Positions 42,925 to 52,483 are shown, counted from the first letter of the stretch. The stretch: 64,000 nt of DNA from Ignavibacteriales bacterium (GCA_016709155.1 JADJEI010000013.1:434001-498000); one strand, 5' to 3'. Notes: generated by a model not told the origin, from the letters alone. Numbers and translations: made by a program.

Positions 42925-43692
42925 ATGCATTCATATAATCCTAATGAAGGCAATCTTCCCGCAAAGGGAAAGTTTATTTGCCGTGGAACGTGTAATGGAA
43001 ACGTTGATGCTATAATAAGCGCAATAAGAAAACTGCCAAAGAACCAATTACTCGCACTACGACCTTATGCGATTGAAGGTTATTGTGAACACTGTTCTGG
43101 AAATAAAAACGGTAAAAACAAAAAAGAAAATTTCTTCGAGATGGACGAGGATGAAGATATTGACGTAACAGATAATAATTCTTCATCAATATTAGTAAAA
43201 AATAATGGCAAGTTCTTTAAGAGATTTACTTCACAGGATTTAGCCAAGTTTCAGCAAGCAAAAGAAATATGGGAACAGCAAAAATCTACGCTACCCTATC
43301 CAAAATCTGAAGTACCAGTTGGAGAAAAAACCAAATCTGGTTTGATCGCACATCACTATAATTACTGGTATCAAATGTTTAATGAAAGACAGCTTTTAGC
43401 ACTTTCTACTTTATTTAAGGAAATTGATAATGAAGAAAATCAAGTGTTAAAAGAAATGTTACTGAGTGCATTCATAACTGCTTTAGAGGGTAATAATACA
43501 TTTTGTAGGTATACTATTAGCGGTGGTAATAAATCTCAAGGAATCTTTTCAAGACACGACTTTCAACCAAAACTTACATCTACAGAAAATAATCTTTGGG
43601 GATCCGAGTATGGTCATGGAATGTTTTCAAATAAATTCAATCTTGTAATTGAAGGAAAAGCTTTTGTCTCGAACCTTATGATAGAAAAATAG
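42925..43692 (+). CDS. DUF1156 DNA adenine methyltransferase, middle part
   Basis: Open from about 42811 in this frame, though the first ATG is at 42925. It continues the methyltransferase with more Cys clusters (CPSCEE, CPTCMHSY, CRGTCNG, CEHCSGN) and an insert domain (LIAHHYNYWYQMFNERQLLALST...FITALEGNNTFCRYTISGG). The second shift is near 43660 in the AAAA run: the expected SFCLEPYDRKIGLDDNKFVM continues in the frame of the next entry. Confidence 0.75.
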   Translation: MHSYNPNEGNLPAKGKFICRGTCNGNVDAIISAIRKLPKNQLLALRPYAIEGYCEHCSGNKNGKNKKENFFEMDEDEDIDVTDNNSSSILVKNNGKFFKRFTSQDLAKFQQAKEIWEQQKSTLPYPKSEVPVGEKTKSGLIAHHYNYWYQMFNERQLLALSTLFKEIDNEENQVLKEMLLSAFITALEGNNTFCRYTISGGNKSQGIFSRHDFQPKLTSTENNLWGSEYGHGMFSNKFNLVIEGKAFVSNLMIEK

Positions 43693-43715
43693 GGCTTGAT
43701 GATAATAAGTTCGTA

Positions 43716-45026
43716 ATGAGTAATGAAAAAATTCAACCAGAGAAAGGAAAAGCTTTGATACTGTCGCAGAGTTCTGCTTCAATCAGCCTAAATAATAATT
43801 CTGTTGACTATATCATAACAGATCCGCCTTATGCTGGAAACGTAAACTATTCGGAGTTGTCCGATTTTTTCTACGTGTGGTTAAGAATTCCATTGAAAGA
43901 TATTTATCAGCAATTTCAGCCAGAACAGACCCCAAAAGCAGAGGAAGTCATTGAAAACAGAACAAGGGGAAAAACATCCGATGATTTCAAAGATGGATTA
44001 AAAAGTGTATTTCAAGAAACTTACAAGGTTTCGAAAGATAGCGCTTCTTTAATATTTACATTTCACCATTCGGAAGATTCAGCTTGGGAAGCACTTCTTG
44101 ATGCAGTGTGTGAGGCTGGTTATTTAATTGAAGCTGTTTATCCAATTCACGGCGAAGCAGAAACTTCACTTCATCTTATGAATAACGAAGCAATTTCATA
44201 CGACCTTATTCACGTTTGCAAAAAACGAGAGAGAGATTCGACGACTAAACGATCTTGGGCTGGAGTAAGGCAAGAAATTAAAAAACGTGCAAGAGAGGAA
44301 ATAAGAATAATCGAATCAGGGAGATATGGACATGAAACTCTTCCTGCACCAGATGTTAATATTCTCCTTATAGGAAAATGCCTGGAATTATATAGCAAGC
44401 ACTACGGAAATGTGGTTGATTACAAAGATCAGCCCGTTCCAATTAAAGAAGCTTTAGAAGAAATCAAGATGATGGTTGATCAGTTATTAACCAAAGACAA
44501 TCCATTACCTCAAGAGTTAGAAGATATTGATGTGCCCTCTTATATTTATTTAACGGCACTCTGTTCAAATAAGGAAATAACTGTTGACTCAGTAAGCAAA
44601 ATAGTAAGAGGGATTATCGAACCATCAGAATTGAGAGAATGTGGAATAATTGTAAAGGGTAGAGAAAACAGAGGAAGAACATTTGAAGTTAAACAGCCAA
44701 CTGAAAGATTGAACGAATTAAAAGAAAAATTCCGAAATGGCAGCAGTTCTCAGCAAACACTTTTTAATGATACAGAAATCCATTTGCCTGAGAATATTCT
44801 ATTGGTGGACGTACTTCACTTTTTACTTGGGCTTGCAGAGTCTGGCGACAATTTATTACCCTGGCTTGAAAAGTTTGGTGGATTAAAACCAAAGATACGT
44901 GCAGCATTAGAACATATGATGAGAGAAAATAAAAATTTTGTATCACCAGCCAAGAAAGTTCTTGGACTTTTAGACGAGCGCACACTGTTTACTAATACAG
45001 ATATTTCTCAACAAGGTAAAGGATAA
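43716..45026 (+). CDS. DUF1156 DNA adenine methyltransferase, C-terminal part
   Basis: Final part, carrying the catalytic motif DPPY (YIITDPPYAGNVNYSEL) and a long C-terminal region to a stop at 45026 (LPWLEKFGGLKPKIRAALEH...). Together the three pieces give about 1,000 residues, the expected length for a single intact enzyme. Both breaks sit in A-runs, so the gene may be intact in the organism. Confidence 0.8.
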   Translation: MSNEKIQPEKGKALILSQSSASISLNNNSVDYIITDPPYAGNVNYSELSDFFYVWLRIPLKDIYQQFQPEQTPKAEEVIENRTRGKTSDDFKDGLKSVFQETYKVSKDSASLIFTFHHSEDSAWEALLDAVCEAGYLIEAVYPIHGEAETSLHLMNNEAISYDLIHVCKKRERDSTTKRSWAGVRQEIKKRAREEIRIIESGRYGHETLPAPDVNILLIGKCLELYSKHYGNVVDYKDQPVPIKEALEEIKMMVDQLLTKDNPLPQELEDIDVPSYIYLTALCSNKEITVDSVSKIVRGIIEPSELRECGIIVKGRENRGRTFEVKQPTERLNELKEKFRNGSSSQQTLFNDTEIHLPENILLVDVLHFLLGLAESGDNLLPWLEKFGGLKPKIRAALEHMMRENKNFVSPAKKVLGLLDERTLFTNTDISQQGKG

Positions 45027-45029
45027 TCT

Positions 45030-45467
45030 ATGCCAGGTTATGTTCTTGTAGAGCAAAAAAGTCTTACACCTCCCCGTCCTTCAGGACAAGGAGTCAAAGC
45101 AAATACACAGGAAATTGGATTCAGCGATTTTTTGAGAGAATTGAAACAGGATGAATTTCCATTTAATGAAAATAGCAGTTTGCGTGTTGTAGGAATTGAA
45201 GATGTCTTGCTCGCTTCAAGACCAAATATGGATGAGTTTTGCCGACAAATAAGAAACACACTTCAAAGCGCTGGCAATTATTTCTTTTCGAAAGGATGTG
45301 GTGATGTTCAAATTGTTTTCAGAGGTGAATTAGTAAGAGGAGCTCATTTGATAGTAAGACATCCAACTTCAGATATAAATATCTACCTGATATTTGGATC
45401 GCCAGCCCAAGAAGAAATAAATGGTCAGTGGATTTATAAAAGTAGTTTTAATCTAAGTGGTAATTAA
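45030..45467 (+). CDS. Unrecognised protein in BREX-like operon
   Basis: A 145-residue protein starting 4 bases after the methyltransferase stop and ending 14 bases before the helicase. It has an N-terminal hydrophilic part (TPPRPSGQGVKANTQE), a middle with conserved-looking GIEDVLLASRPNMDEFCRQIRN, and a beta-rich end (VFRGELVRGAHLIVRHPTSD). It has no signal or membrane segment. By position it should work with the methyltransferase and helicase, but I do not recognise a family. Confidence 0.6.
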   Translation: MPGYVLVEQKSLTPPRPSGQGVKANTQEIGFSDFLRELKQDEFPFNENSSLRVVGIEDVLLASRPNMDEFCRQIRNTLQSAGNYFFSKGCGDVQIVFRGELVRGAHLIVRHPTSDINIYLIFGSPAQEEINGQWIYKSSFNLSGN

Positions 45468-45480
45468 ATAAGAGGAAAAG

Positions 45481-47280
45481 ATGTTTACAGCAGAGCAAAA
45501 AGTAGAATATATGCCTAAAGTTGGTGAACGTGTAAAAGTAAAAGGTCGTGAAGATCTTGGTATAGTTGAAATTTATCGTGTTAGCGAACTCTATGGTATT
45601 TATCAGGCAGATATAATGTATGAAGATAATAATGGAAGACATCTTCAAAGCTTTCCCGTTGAGAGATTAGAGCCCGCTCCAGATTTATGGCAGAGAATAA
45701 TCCGTAATGACCTTGATTCATCAGTTGATTTTTTACTGAAGCAATTAGCTTTTCAATTGCCGCTCCAGAATAATGGTGGACAGCTTTCCAATAGCAGAAC
45801 AGATCTTCTCCCCCATCAGATACTGCTAACCCGCGATGTTGTTTCAATGAGACATAGAAGATTACTTGTTGCAGATGAGGTTGGTTTAGGAAAAACAATT
45901 GAACTTGGGATGATAATTAAAGAATTAATCAGTCGTGGTGAAGCAAGCAGAATACTTATTGTGACTCCAGCCGGTTTGATTAAGAACTGGCAAAGCGAAT
46001 TAAGAGATGCATTCAGATTAAATTTTGAGATACTTGGAACTGATTTTACCGACCAGGGTTTTGCTTCCTGGGAGAATCATAATCGTGTAATTGCTTCAAT
46101 AGACACAATTAAACGACCACAGCGATTGGAAAGATTACTTGGAGGTCCCAAGTGGGATATGATCATCTTTGATGAAGCACATCATCTAAGCAGAACACGA
46201 TATGGGAAAAAAGTTACGCCAACACTTAATTACAAACTTGGAGAAGCATTACGATCCCATACTAAAGATTTAATATTTTTATCAGCGACTCCACACCAGG
46301 GAAACGCTTATCAATTTTGGTCTCTAATTCAACTTCTTGATGAAACATTATTTGATTCTGAAGAAGCAATGATGGAACACCGGGGATTTCTAAGTCGTGT
46401 TATGATAAGAAGAACAAAACGAGAAGTGACAGACAAGAATGGAAATCCTATTTTTATGCGGAGACAAGTTCACACACAATCATTCCAGCTTGCATTATCT
46501 GAAAGAAACTTTTATGAAAAACTAACCGATTATCTGCGTGAAGGGTATAATGTTGCCGGTGTTGGTAATGGCGAAGGCAGAACAACAAATCAGCAGCGTG
46601 CAATTGGTTTTGTAATGACTACGTTTCAGAAGATTATGTCATCAAGTATCAGGGCAATAAAGCAAGCATTGAGAAGAAGACTATTAGTTTTACTAATTAG
46701 AAAGCAGCTTGAACTTTCGAATAGGAGAGCTAAGTCCAGTTCACGATCTATTGCCGAAGAGCTTCTTGAGTTGCAAGACGAAATGAGAAAACTTATTTCT
46801 GAGATTATACAGATCCCTAATATTCCATCAAGGCATCCGGAAATTGATACGATACTTGCACAGACAACTCAACGTGTAAGCAGAACATATCAACCAGAAG
46901 AAACAACTGAGTGGTCACTGGATAGTGATGAAGAAGGTGAAGATGGAATTTATGCCGATGCAAATATTCCGGATGAAATTCAAAAAGTAAAAGAATTATT
47001 AAGCATCGTTCCTGATGAAGTTGACAGGAAGTTTGATACACTTACAAGAGCAATCGATTCTATTCGTAATTCAAATCCAAAAGAAAAATTTGTAATCTTC
47101 ACCCAATACGTTGAGACTCTTAATTTCTTAAAAGAAAAATTAGAAAATATTTACGGACAGGATAAAGTTGCCCTAATTAAGGGTGGTCCGCTCGATAACA
47201 AGATTGAAGCAAAAGAAAAATTTTGGGATGAGGACGGTGCACAGTTCTTAATTTGTACATCTGCCGGGGTGAAGGAATAA
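45481..47280 (+). CDS. SNF2 family DNA helicase, N-terminal part
   Basis: RapA/HepA-like SNF2 ATPase of a BREX-like system (BrxH type). It has a small N-terminal domain (about 1-70), then motif I DEVGLGKTIELGMIIKEL, motif II DEAHHLSR, and motif III SATPHQGNA. The second RecA-like half begins near residue 535 (EKFVIFTQYVETLNFL). The frame breaks at about 47265 inside CCGGGG: the expected TSAGGEGINLQVGHILFN becomes TSAGVKE-stop, a loss of one G. The rest is in the next entry. Confidence 0.85.
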   Translation: MFTAEQKVEYMPKVGERVKVKGREDLGIVEIYRVSELYGIYQADIMYEDNNGRHLQSFPVERLEPAPDLWQRIIRNDLDSSVDFLLKQLAFQLPLQNNGGQLSNSRTDLLPHQILLTRDVVSMRHRRLLVADEVGLGKTIELGMIIKELISRGEASRILIVTPAGLIKNWQSELRDAFRLNFEILGTDFTDQGFASWENHNRVIASIDTIKRPQRLERLLGGPKWDMIIFDEAHHLSRTRYGKKVTPTLNYKLGEALRSHTKDLIFLSATPHQGNAYQFWSLIQLLDETLFDSEEAMMEHRGFLSRVMIRRTKREVTDKNGNPIFMRRQVHTQSFQLALSERNFYEKLTDYLREGYNVAGVGNGEGRTTNQQRAIGFVMTTFQKIMSSSIRAIKQALRRRLLVLLIRKQLELSNRRAKSSSRSIAEELLELQDEMRKLISEIIQIPNIPSRHPEIDTILAQTTQRVSRTYQPEETTEWSLDSDEEGEDGIYADANIPDEIQKVKELLSIVPDEVDRKFDTLTRAIDSIRNSNPKEKFVIFTQYVETLNFLKEKLENIYGQDKVALIKGGPLDNKIEAKEKFWDEDGAQFLICTSAGVKE

Positions 47281-48329
47281 ATCTACAGGTTGGTCATATT
47301 CTGTTTAATTATGATCTTCCCTGGAATCCAATGGCAGTTGAGCAAAGGATAGGTCGTATCCATCGATATGGGCAAAAAGAAACTTCACAGGTTTATAATT
47401 TAGTTGCTGAAGACACCGTTGAAGAAAAAATATATCAGCTGTTAAATTCAAAGTTAAGAGAGATAGCAGAACATATTGGCAAACTGGATCCAACTACTGG
47501 TGAGCCCGTTGAAGATTTTAGATCAGAAATTCTGGGATATATGGGTTCATCACCAAATTATCTCGATTGGTATAAACACGCTTTGGTACATAAAGATTAC
47601 AAACGAACCGAGAAAGAGATTGAGGAAGCAATGCAGAAAGCCATTCAATCGATTGAAGCGCTGAAAAATCTAACGATGGATTTAAGCTCCTTTAATTTGC
47701 AGGATTACTTAAGTATTGAAGGAAAATTTGGACTTAGACATTTGAAACCTTTAATTGAAACAGCAATTCTAAGACTGGGTGGGTCTATAATTCCCCGAGG
47801 TGATTTTTATAGTATTGTAACACCAACGCCTATTTCCAATTTCACAAATGTAGCTGCAAAATATGAACTCGTAACTTTTGACAGAGAGTTAGCAATGCGG
47901 AAAAGACAAGCTGAACTAATGGGACTGGGTCATCCACTTGTTGATGCAATCATTCAATACTATCAGCAAGTTACAATGGCGGGTGATGTCACTACTCTTC
48001 CCAAAAGCGATTATGATGAAAATGAATATGTGGTTGTCAATACTCAATTTGCAATTGATGTCGAAGGTGGTTCGCAGCATAAAGAAGTTAAAGCAATAAA
48101 AATAAATAATTCAGGAGATGTTCAAATATTACAGGATGAATGGCTACTGAACAAATTAGAGAAGAAACAGTATAATGGTGCAAATCAAACTACAATTGAA
48201 CTTAACTGGCAAAAAATTAAGAGCAATTATGAAGGAGCAGTCGGAGCGATATTATCACAAATAAAATCATCGGTTGAAAATCCGGTTGGTGCCAGGGTGA
48301 GGTTGTTGGGAATAACAAAAATATCTTAA
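47253..48329 (+). CDS. SNF2 family DNA helicase, C-terminal part
   Basis: Continuation of the helicase in another frame, with motifs V and VI: GEGINLQVGHILFNYDLPWN and EQRIGRIHRYGQK. A long C-terminal region to 48329 contains a predicted coiled stretch (EKEIEEAMQKAIQSIEALKN). The ATG at 47253 is only an internal codon. Together the parts give about 950 residues, as expected for the family. Confidence 0.85.
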   Translation: MYICRGEGINLQVGHILFNYDLPWNPMAVEQRIGRIHRYGQKETSQVYNLVAEDTVEEKIYQLLNSKLREIAEHIGKLDPTTGEPVEDFRSEILGYMGSSPNYLDWYKHALVHKDYKRTEKEIEEAMQKAIQSIEALKNLTMDLSSFNLQDYLSIEGKFGLRHLKPLIETAILRLGGSIIPRGDFYSIVTPTPISNFTNVAAKYELVTFDRELAMRKRQAELMGLGHPLVDAIIQYYQQVTMAGDVTTLPKSDYDENEYVVVNTQFAIDVEGGSQHKEVKAIKINNSGDVQILQDEWLLNKLEKKQYNGANQTTIELNWQKIKSNYEGAVGAILSQIKSSVENPVGARVRLLGITKIS

Positions 48330-48343
48330 TTGAAGCAAACAGT

Positions 48344-48889
48344 ATGCAAATAAGAATTAACAGTGAGCCCGGACTTCAAAAATTACTAAACTCTTACTTA
48401 AAGAGAGGCGAAGAAATAAAAAAATTTATTGAAAAAAACGGATTAAAACGATTTAGTTACAAAAAATTTGTTGCTGATTTAGGAGAATATTGTTTCTACA
48501 CATATTGCAATCATGTCTTTATTCCGGGATCATTGAAGCAAAGCGAAAAGGCTACGGCCCCATATGATTTTGAAGGTACTTTTATTAGAAACCAAATATT
48601 TAAGAAATTTTGGGATAGAACATGTTTAATAGAAGTAAAGACAAGACACGCTCAAGAAAATGATCCATATTTATTGGGAATTAAACTTGAAAAATTTCAG
48701 ATATTAGCATTTGTTTTTCTTAATGAAAACTATAGCTGTAATTACATTAGTCTAATTGACCGGGATGGACTTCAAGGAAAAATTACTGGTAAACAGAATA
48801 GATTGATATTTAAAGATGATAATATTGAGAAAATAATCTCATCTGGTAACTTTGAAAAAATTATTCCAACAAAAAATAAAGGTGTGTAG
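48344..48889 (+). CDS. PD-(D/E)XK nuclease-like protein
   Basis: A 181-residue soluble protein starting 14 bases after the helicase. It shows a PD-(D/E)XK-like arrangement: Glu48 in the first helix (ADLGEYCFY), Asp75 (PYDFEG) and Glu97-x-Lys99 (CLIEVKTRH), followed by a strand and helix (YLLGIKLEKFQILAFVFL). This fits a restriction-endonuclease-like fold. Its place beside the helicase suggests a nuclease component of the system, but the assignment rests on a pattern seen by eye. Confidence 0.5.
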   Translation: MQIRINSEPGLQKLLNSYLKRGEEIKKFIEKNGLKRFSYKKFVADLGEYCFYTYCNHVFIPGSLKQSEKATAPYDFEGTFIRNQIFKKFWDRTCLIEVKTRHAQENDPYLLGIKLEKFQILAFVFLNENYSCNYISLIDRDGLQGKITGKQNRLIFKDDNIEKIISSGNFEKIIPTKNKGV

Positions 48890-48891
48890 AA

Positions 48892-49125
48892 ATGTCTAAG
48901 AAAAATCAACATGTTGTTCCACGTAAGGATGGGTGGGCTGTTAAAAGCGAAGGAAGCTCTAAAGCTAGTGTCATAAAACCGACACAAGAAAAAGCTATCA
49001 AAGAAGCAATAAAGATTGCAAAAAATCAAAAATCTGAAGTCGTTATACACGGTCGGGATGGCAAGATCAGAGATAAAGACAGCTATGGAAAAGATCCTCA
49101 TCCACCAAAAGATAGGAAACACTGA
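48892..49125 (+). CDS. DUF2188 family protein
   Basis: A 77-residue basic protein matching DUF2188: HVVPRKDGWAVKSEGSSKAS, AIKEAIKIAKNQKSEVVIHG and RDGKIRDKDSYGKDPHPPKD. The family consists of small stand-alone proteins often found beside mobile or defence genes. It starts 2 bases after the nuclease-like gene and lies before the TPR gene. Confidence 0.75.
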   Translation: MSKKNQHVVPRKDGWAVKSEGSSKASVIKPTQEKAIKEAIKIAKNQKSEVVIHGRDGKIRDKDSYGKDPHPPKDRKH

Positions 49126-49136
49126 GAGGGTTACTT

Positions 49137-49484
49137 ATGGAAGAAGAAGTATATAAAATTAAAGCAGTGGAAAATATTGTCCGTGCTTTTATACACCTCC
49201 TTCCAAAAGGAGAAGCTATTGATAAGTTATTATTTAGTTTGAAAGACGCCAGTGAATATGCTGAGCAAGAAGAAATATTATCATTCATTGAATCACGAGT
49301 GGGCAGTATTGTAATTAACCAACTGAAAGAGATTAACGAGATTGAAAAAATCAGCTCCATTCTGAAAGAGAAATTGGGTAGTATTACTGAAGTATCTAAA
49401 CAACTTTGCGAACACATAAAAGATCAAGATAATTTCAATGCAGAAATTAAAAAATTATTGGAAGAGTCCAGGATCAGATACTGA
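49137..49484 (+). CDS. TPR protein of the defence island, fragment 1 (N-terminus)
   Basis: First piece of a large protein broken by shifts. The ATG is at 49137. It encodes helix-rich sequence (VENIVRAFIHLLPKGEAIDK...KISSILKEKLGSITEVSKQL) without a recognisable domain. The frame ends at 49484. The next frame (from about 49466, VQDQILIEFEDVNKKLDILL) continues smoothly, so a shift in the A6 run near 49455 is likely. Confidence 0.5.
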   Translation: MEEEVYKIKAVENIVRAFIHLLPKGEAIDKLLFSLKDASEYAEQEEILSFIESRVGSIVINQLKEINEIEKISSILKEKLGSITEVSKQLCEHIKDQDNFNAEIKKLLEESRIRY

Positions 49485-49921
49485 TTGAGTTCGAAGATGT
49501 AAATAAAAAACTTGATATTCTACTAAGTCGGAGTGAAGGTTCGTTCACATCTTCGGATAAGGAAGTTATAGCTTCTCTGTTCAAATCATTATTTGAAAAT
49601 TTTGGTAAAAAATTAACAGAATTAAAGTATAATGAAGTTTTAGAAAGTATTGACGCAATAAAACAGTTAACTGGATTTAAGAAAATCGATGAAGTACTCC
49701 AACTTGAAGTATTATCCTATGAAGCTGAACTCAATTTGAAATTGGGAAAACAACAAGTTTCTGGGAAGATAACTGAGCAAATTATTAGCAAAGAAAATTA
49801 TTCTATCAGGATCTGTGACTATCTACTTTACTATGCCTCAATTATGAAAGATAGATCATTATTTGACAATATTTTGTCAAAGTATAAGTCATTCGGAGTA
49901 GAACAGAAAAAATTACGATGA
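49466..49921 (+). CDS. TPR protein, fragment 2
   Basis: Second piece, open from about 49466 with no start codon of its own. It reads as helical sequence (VIASLFKSLFENFGKKLTEL, SIDAIKQLTGFKKIDEVLQL). It ends at 49921. The next frame continues through EKITMKEVFWQYI at an AAAAAA run near 49905. Confidence 0.45.
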   Translation, partial: VQDQILIEFEDVNKKLDILLSRSEGSFTSSDKEVIASLFKSLFENFGKKLTELKYNEVLESIDAIKQLTGFKKIDEVLQLEVLSYEAELNLKLGKQQVSGKITEQIISKENYSIRICDYLLYYASIMKDRSLFDNILSKYKSFGVEQKKLR

Positions 49922-50151
49922 AGGAAGTCTTTTGGCAATATATTTCTGGTAACCATATCACACTCCTAAATTTATTATGTAATGATGATAGCTATTCAAG
50001 TATTAAGGAGGAATTTCTAGATTCAGCCGGTGCTAATTTCTTTGCTGGGATGTCTCTATTTCATATTAAAAAATATGATTTGGCAAAATCATATTTCAGG
50101 GACGCTTATGAAAAAGAAAAACTTTTGTTCACCAGTATTATAAATTGTTAA
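49918..50151 (+). CDS. TPR protein, fragment 3
   Basis: Third piece: NHITLLNLLCNDDSYSSIKE and a TPR-like FFAGMSLFHIKKYDLAKSYF. It ends at 50151. The shift near the TTTT at 50127 restores LLFHQYYKLLNDAFNIIDRR. Confidence 0.45.
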   Translation: MKEVFWQYISGNHITLLNLLCNDDSYSSIKEEFLDSAGANFFAGMSLFHIKKYDLAKSYFRDAYEKEKLLFTSIINC

Positions 50152-52040
50152 ATGACGCATTTAATATTATTGATCGCAGGTCAGCAATATTTTTAATTAC
50201 TGAATCTGAAAGGAAAACATTAATTGCTGTTTTGAAAGAATTATCAAGTGATGGTTGTGTAGAATATTTTGGGAAAGCTCCTGCGCAATTAAAAGAAGAA
50301 TATTTTATCCAAAGAATAACTATTGCACTGCACATTGGTGACAAAGCTGGGCTAGAAGAATATCAAAAATGTCCCGACGAACTAAAGAATAGAGAAGGCG
50401 TTAAAGGAATATATGCCGACGTTCTATACTTCAATGATAATTATGAAGAAGCCAATAAAATTTTAGTAGAACTTTACTCAATTAATAGTGATTTTAATTT
50501 CATAACAAAAATACTAAGCACTTATTTACAAACAGGTAAATATGAAGAAGCATTAATATTTTCTGAAGGTATAAAAAAATTTGATGATGAAGGCATAATT
50601 TATTCATTGGTTATTGAAGCATACGCTAAATTGAATGAAATAGAAAAGGTAATTGAATTTGCTTCGGAAAAAATCACTCATTGTAAATATCCAATTTATA
50701 TATACCGTGTAATAGGAGATCTGTTTTCTGACATTGGTGATTTCCTTAGAGCAAATGAATTGTATTCAAAAATGATAGAAGCAATACCCTATGACAATTA
50801 TGCACCAAGGATTCTATTTGCAAAACATCTTAAATCTAAGAATGCGATAGAAATTTGTTTAGAATGTTTGGAACCTTACCTCAAGTACAGTTATGAAGCT
50901 CAAAAGCTATTTGTTTATGATGCTGTAAAAACAGAAAACGAAAAATATTTTAAGAAAGCAGAGGAAATAATTGAAAAAAATATTACCGGAGATATAGATA
51001 AGACCTATTGGATTGGTAACAAAATAGAGCTTGAATTTAATAGAAAAAGATATCATACAAGTCTGAAATTTCTTAAAGAATTGTATGAAATCGATACGAG
51101 TTCAAAGGTTGCGTACAAACTAGCTCATTTGAAACTGCTATTAGGTGATAAGGATGTTGCCGGACTAACAAGCAAATTAGAGAACGAAGAAAATCCCCAT
51201 TTCATTATGATGGCTGCAAACTGCTATTATGTGTTAGGAGATTATGAAAGAGCTGAAAGTCTAAGTCTAAAATCAATTGCAGTACACGGAAATAATTTTG
51301 ATGAAAATTTGTACGCACAGTTTATACGAATTAATCTGGGTCCTAAACCTGGAATGCCTGATATTGCGGAAATTGAAGAAGTATCGAATGATTGCACAGT
51401 TTTATTGGAATCCGATTCACAGCAAATCTGGATCGGAATTACTTCCAGACCAGAATTATTAGTGAGAGAGAATGAGTTCAAGTTTGCAGATACATCATTT
51501 TTCTTTAGGGGCGACGAAAATGTAATTCACTTAATTGGAAGCAGTAAGAATGATCCTGTGGTATTCGATAAAAAAAATTGGATAATAAAGGATATTTGGA
51601 AAATAAAAACTAAAGTTGTCAGGCATTGTATAATGGAATATACGAGTAAAGTGCCTGACTCAAGTTTTTTGAAACTAGTTGAACTCAATGAAAATAGTCC
51701 AATCGAATCTATGATGCCTATTTTAGTTGAAGGCGAGATTTATGAAAAACAAATTTTAGCTGATTATAATTTTAGAAATGGAATTGGATTGCCACTACAC
51801 CAAGTTGCATTACGTAAAGGAAGAAATATTATTGACGCTCTTTTGTATGTACTTGAAAAACCAAATCAGCTTTTTTTCACTGGTGAAATAAATTTGGTTA
51901 GTATTAAAGAACAAAAAATTGTTCTATCTCCCTCTTCAATTTCAATGATATCCTTGATCGGAATATTAGATATTGTCATTTCTACTTACAGTGACCAATT
52001 GATAGTCTTAGAGAGTACAAAAAGTATTTTATTGATATAG
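50145..52040 (+). CDS. TPR protein, fragment 4 (main part)
   Basis: The largest piece, 631 residues. It contains several tetratricopeptide-like repeats (about 75-420: ADVLYFNDNYEEANKILVEL, LSTYLQTGKYEEALIFSEG, FSDIGDFLRANELYSKMIEA, YYVLGDYERAESLSLKSIA), then a beta-containing segment (about 430-560) and the start of a possible nuclease-like end (IVLSPSSISMISLIGILDIV). It has no signal peptide. The frame ends at 52040 in an A5 run. KKYFIDIVDKMNTEEY continues in the next frame. It may be a sensor or scaffold protein of the island. Confidence 0.6.
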   Translation: MLNDAFNIIDRRSAIFLITESERKTLIAVLKELSSDGCVEYFGKAPAQLKEEYFIQRITIALHIGDKAGLEEYQKCPDELKNREGVKGIYADVLYFNDNYEEANKILVELYSINSDFNFITKILSTYLQTGKYEEALIFSEGIKKFDDEGIIYSLVIEAYAKLNEIEKVIEFASEKITHCKYPIYIYRVIGDLFSDIGDFLRANELYSKMIEAIPYDNYAPRILFAKHLKSKNAIEICLECLEPYLKYSYEAQKLFVYDAVKTENEKYFKKAEEIIEKNITGDIDKTYWIGNKIELEFNRKRYHTSLKFLKELYEIDTSSKVAYKLAHLKLLLGDKDVAGLTSKLENEENPHFIMMAANCYYVLGDYERAESLSLKSIAVHGNNFDENLYAQFIRINLGPKPGMPDIAEIEEVSNDCTVLLESDSQQIWIGITSRPELLVRENEFKFADTSFFFRGDENVIHLIGSSKNDPVVFDKKNWIIKDIWKIKTKVVRHCIMEYTSKVPDSSFLKLVELNENSPIESMMPILVEGEIYEKQILADYNFRNGIGLPLHQVALRKGRNIIDALLYVLEKPNQLFFTGEINLVSIKEQKIVLSPSSISMISLIGILDIVISTYSDQLIVLESTKSILLI

Positions 52041-52048
52041 TTGATAAA

Positions 52049-52483
52049 ATGAATACTGAGGAATATGCTATTGCAATGTCAATGGGATCCGATCAGGGTC
52101 GATTCATCGGAACAGATTATACCAAGGACTTTAAGAGAAAAAGAATAAAGTTTTTTAATGAAATAATTCAAGCTTTGTCGAAAGTAGTAGTAGCTACCGA
52201 GGCACTGAGACCAGAGGAACTGGATGAAAAATCTAAATATATTGAATTAATATCTCGCCAAGATTATGAACATTTGAAATTTGCAAGTGAGAATGGCTAT
52301 ATATATTTACTTGATGAACTGTTCATTAGAAAAGTAAGAGGATTGTTCAATAAAAATATTGATGTTATAAATACCGCTTCACTGTTATATGTATTGTTAG
52401 ATCAAGAGATTGATGTGCTGTTAGAAAAATTGAACAATTATCGGTTGGGGGATATAATTATTTATTTAATTTGGAAGCATTAG
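52049..52483 (+). CDS. TPR protein, fragment 5 (possible PIN-like end)
   Basis: Fifth piece. It includes YEHLKFASENGYIYLLDELFIRKV, which resembles the late DD/DE-containing strand of PIN nuclease domains (A..G...L.DDL.lR), so the protein may be a TPR-PIN fusion (a weak, by-eye inference). It ends at 52483. A shift in the GGGGG run near 52447 gives YNYLFNLEALEFITERLF. Confidence 0.4.
   Translation: MNTEEYAIAMSMGSDQGRFIGTDYTKDFKRKRIKFFNEIIQALSKVVVATEALRPEELDEKSKYIELISRQDYEHLKFASENGYIYLLDELFIRKVRGLFNKNIDVINTASLLYVLLDQEIDVLLEKLNNYRLGDIIIYLIWKH

Noticed and set aside
47250..47285. Possible programmed frameshift in the SNF2 helicase
   Set aside because: The site is a plain GGGG run in a conserved motif with no slippery heptamer or downstream structure seen. 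A missing base is simpler.
35821..48329. Assignment to DISARM or Dnd systems
   Set aside because: No DrmA/DrmB DUF1998 helicase pair and no Dnd sulfur-modification genes. The PglZ and DUF1156 genes point to a BREX/Pgl relative instead.
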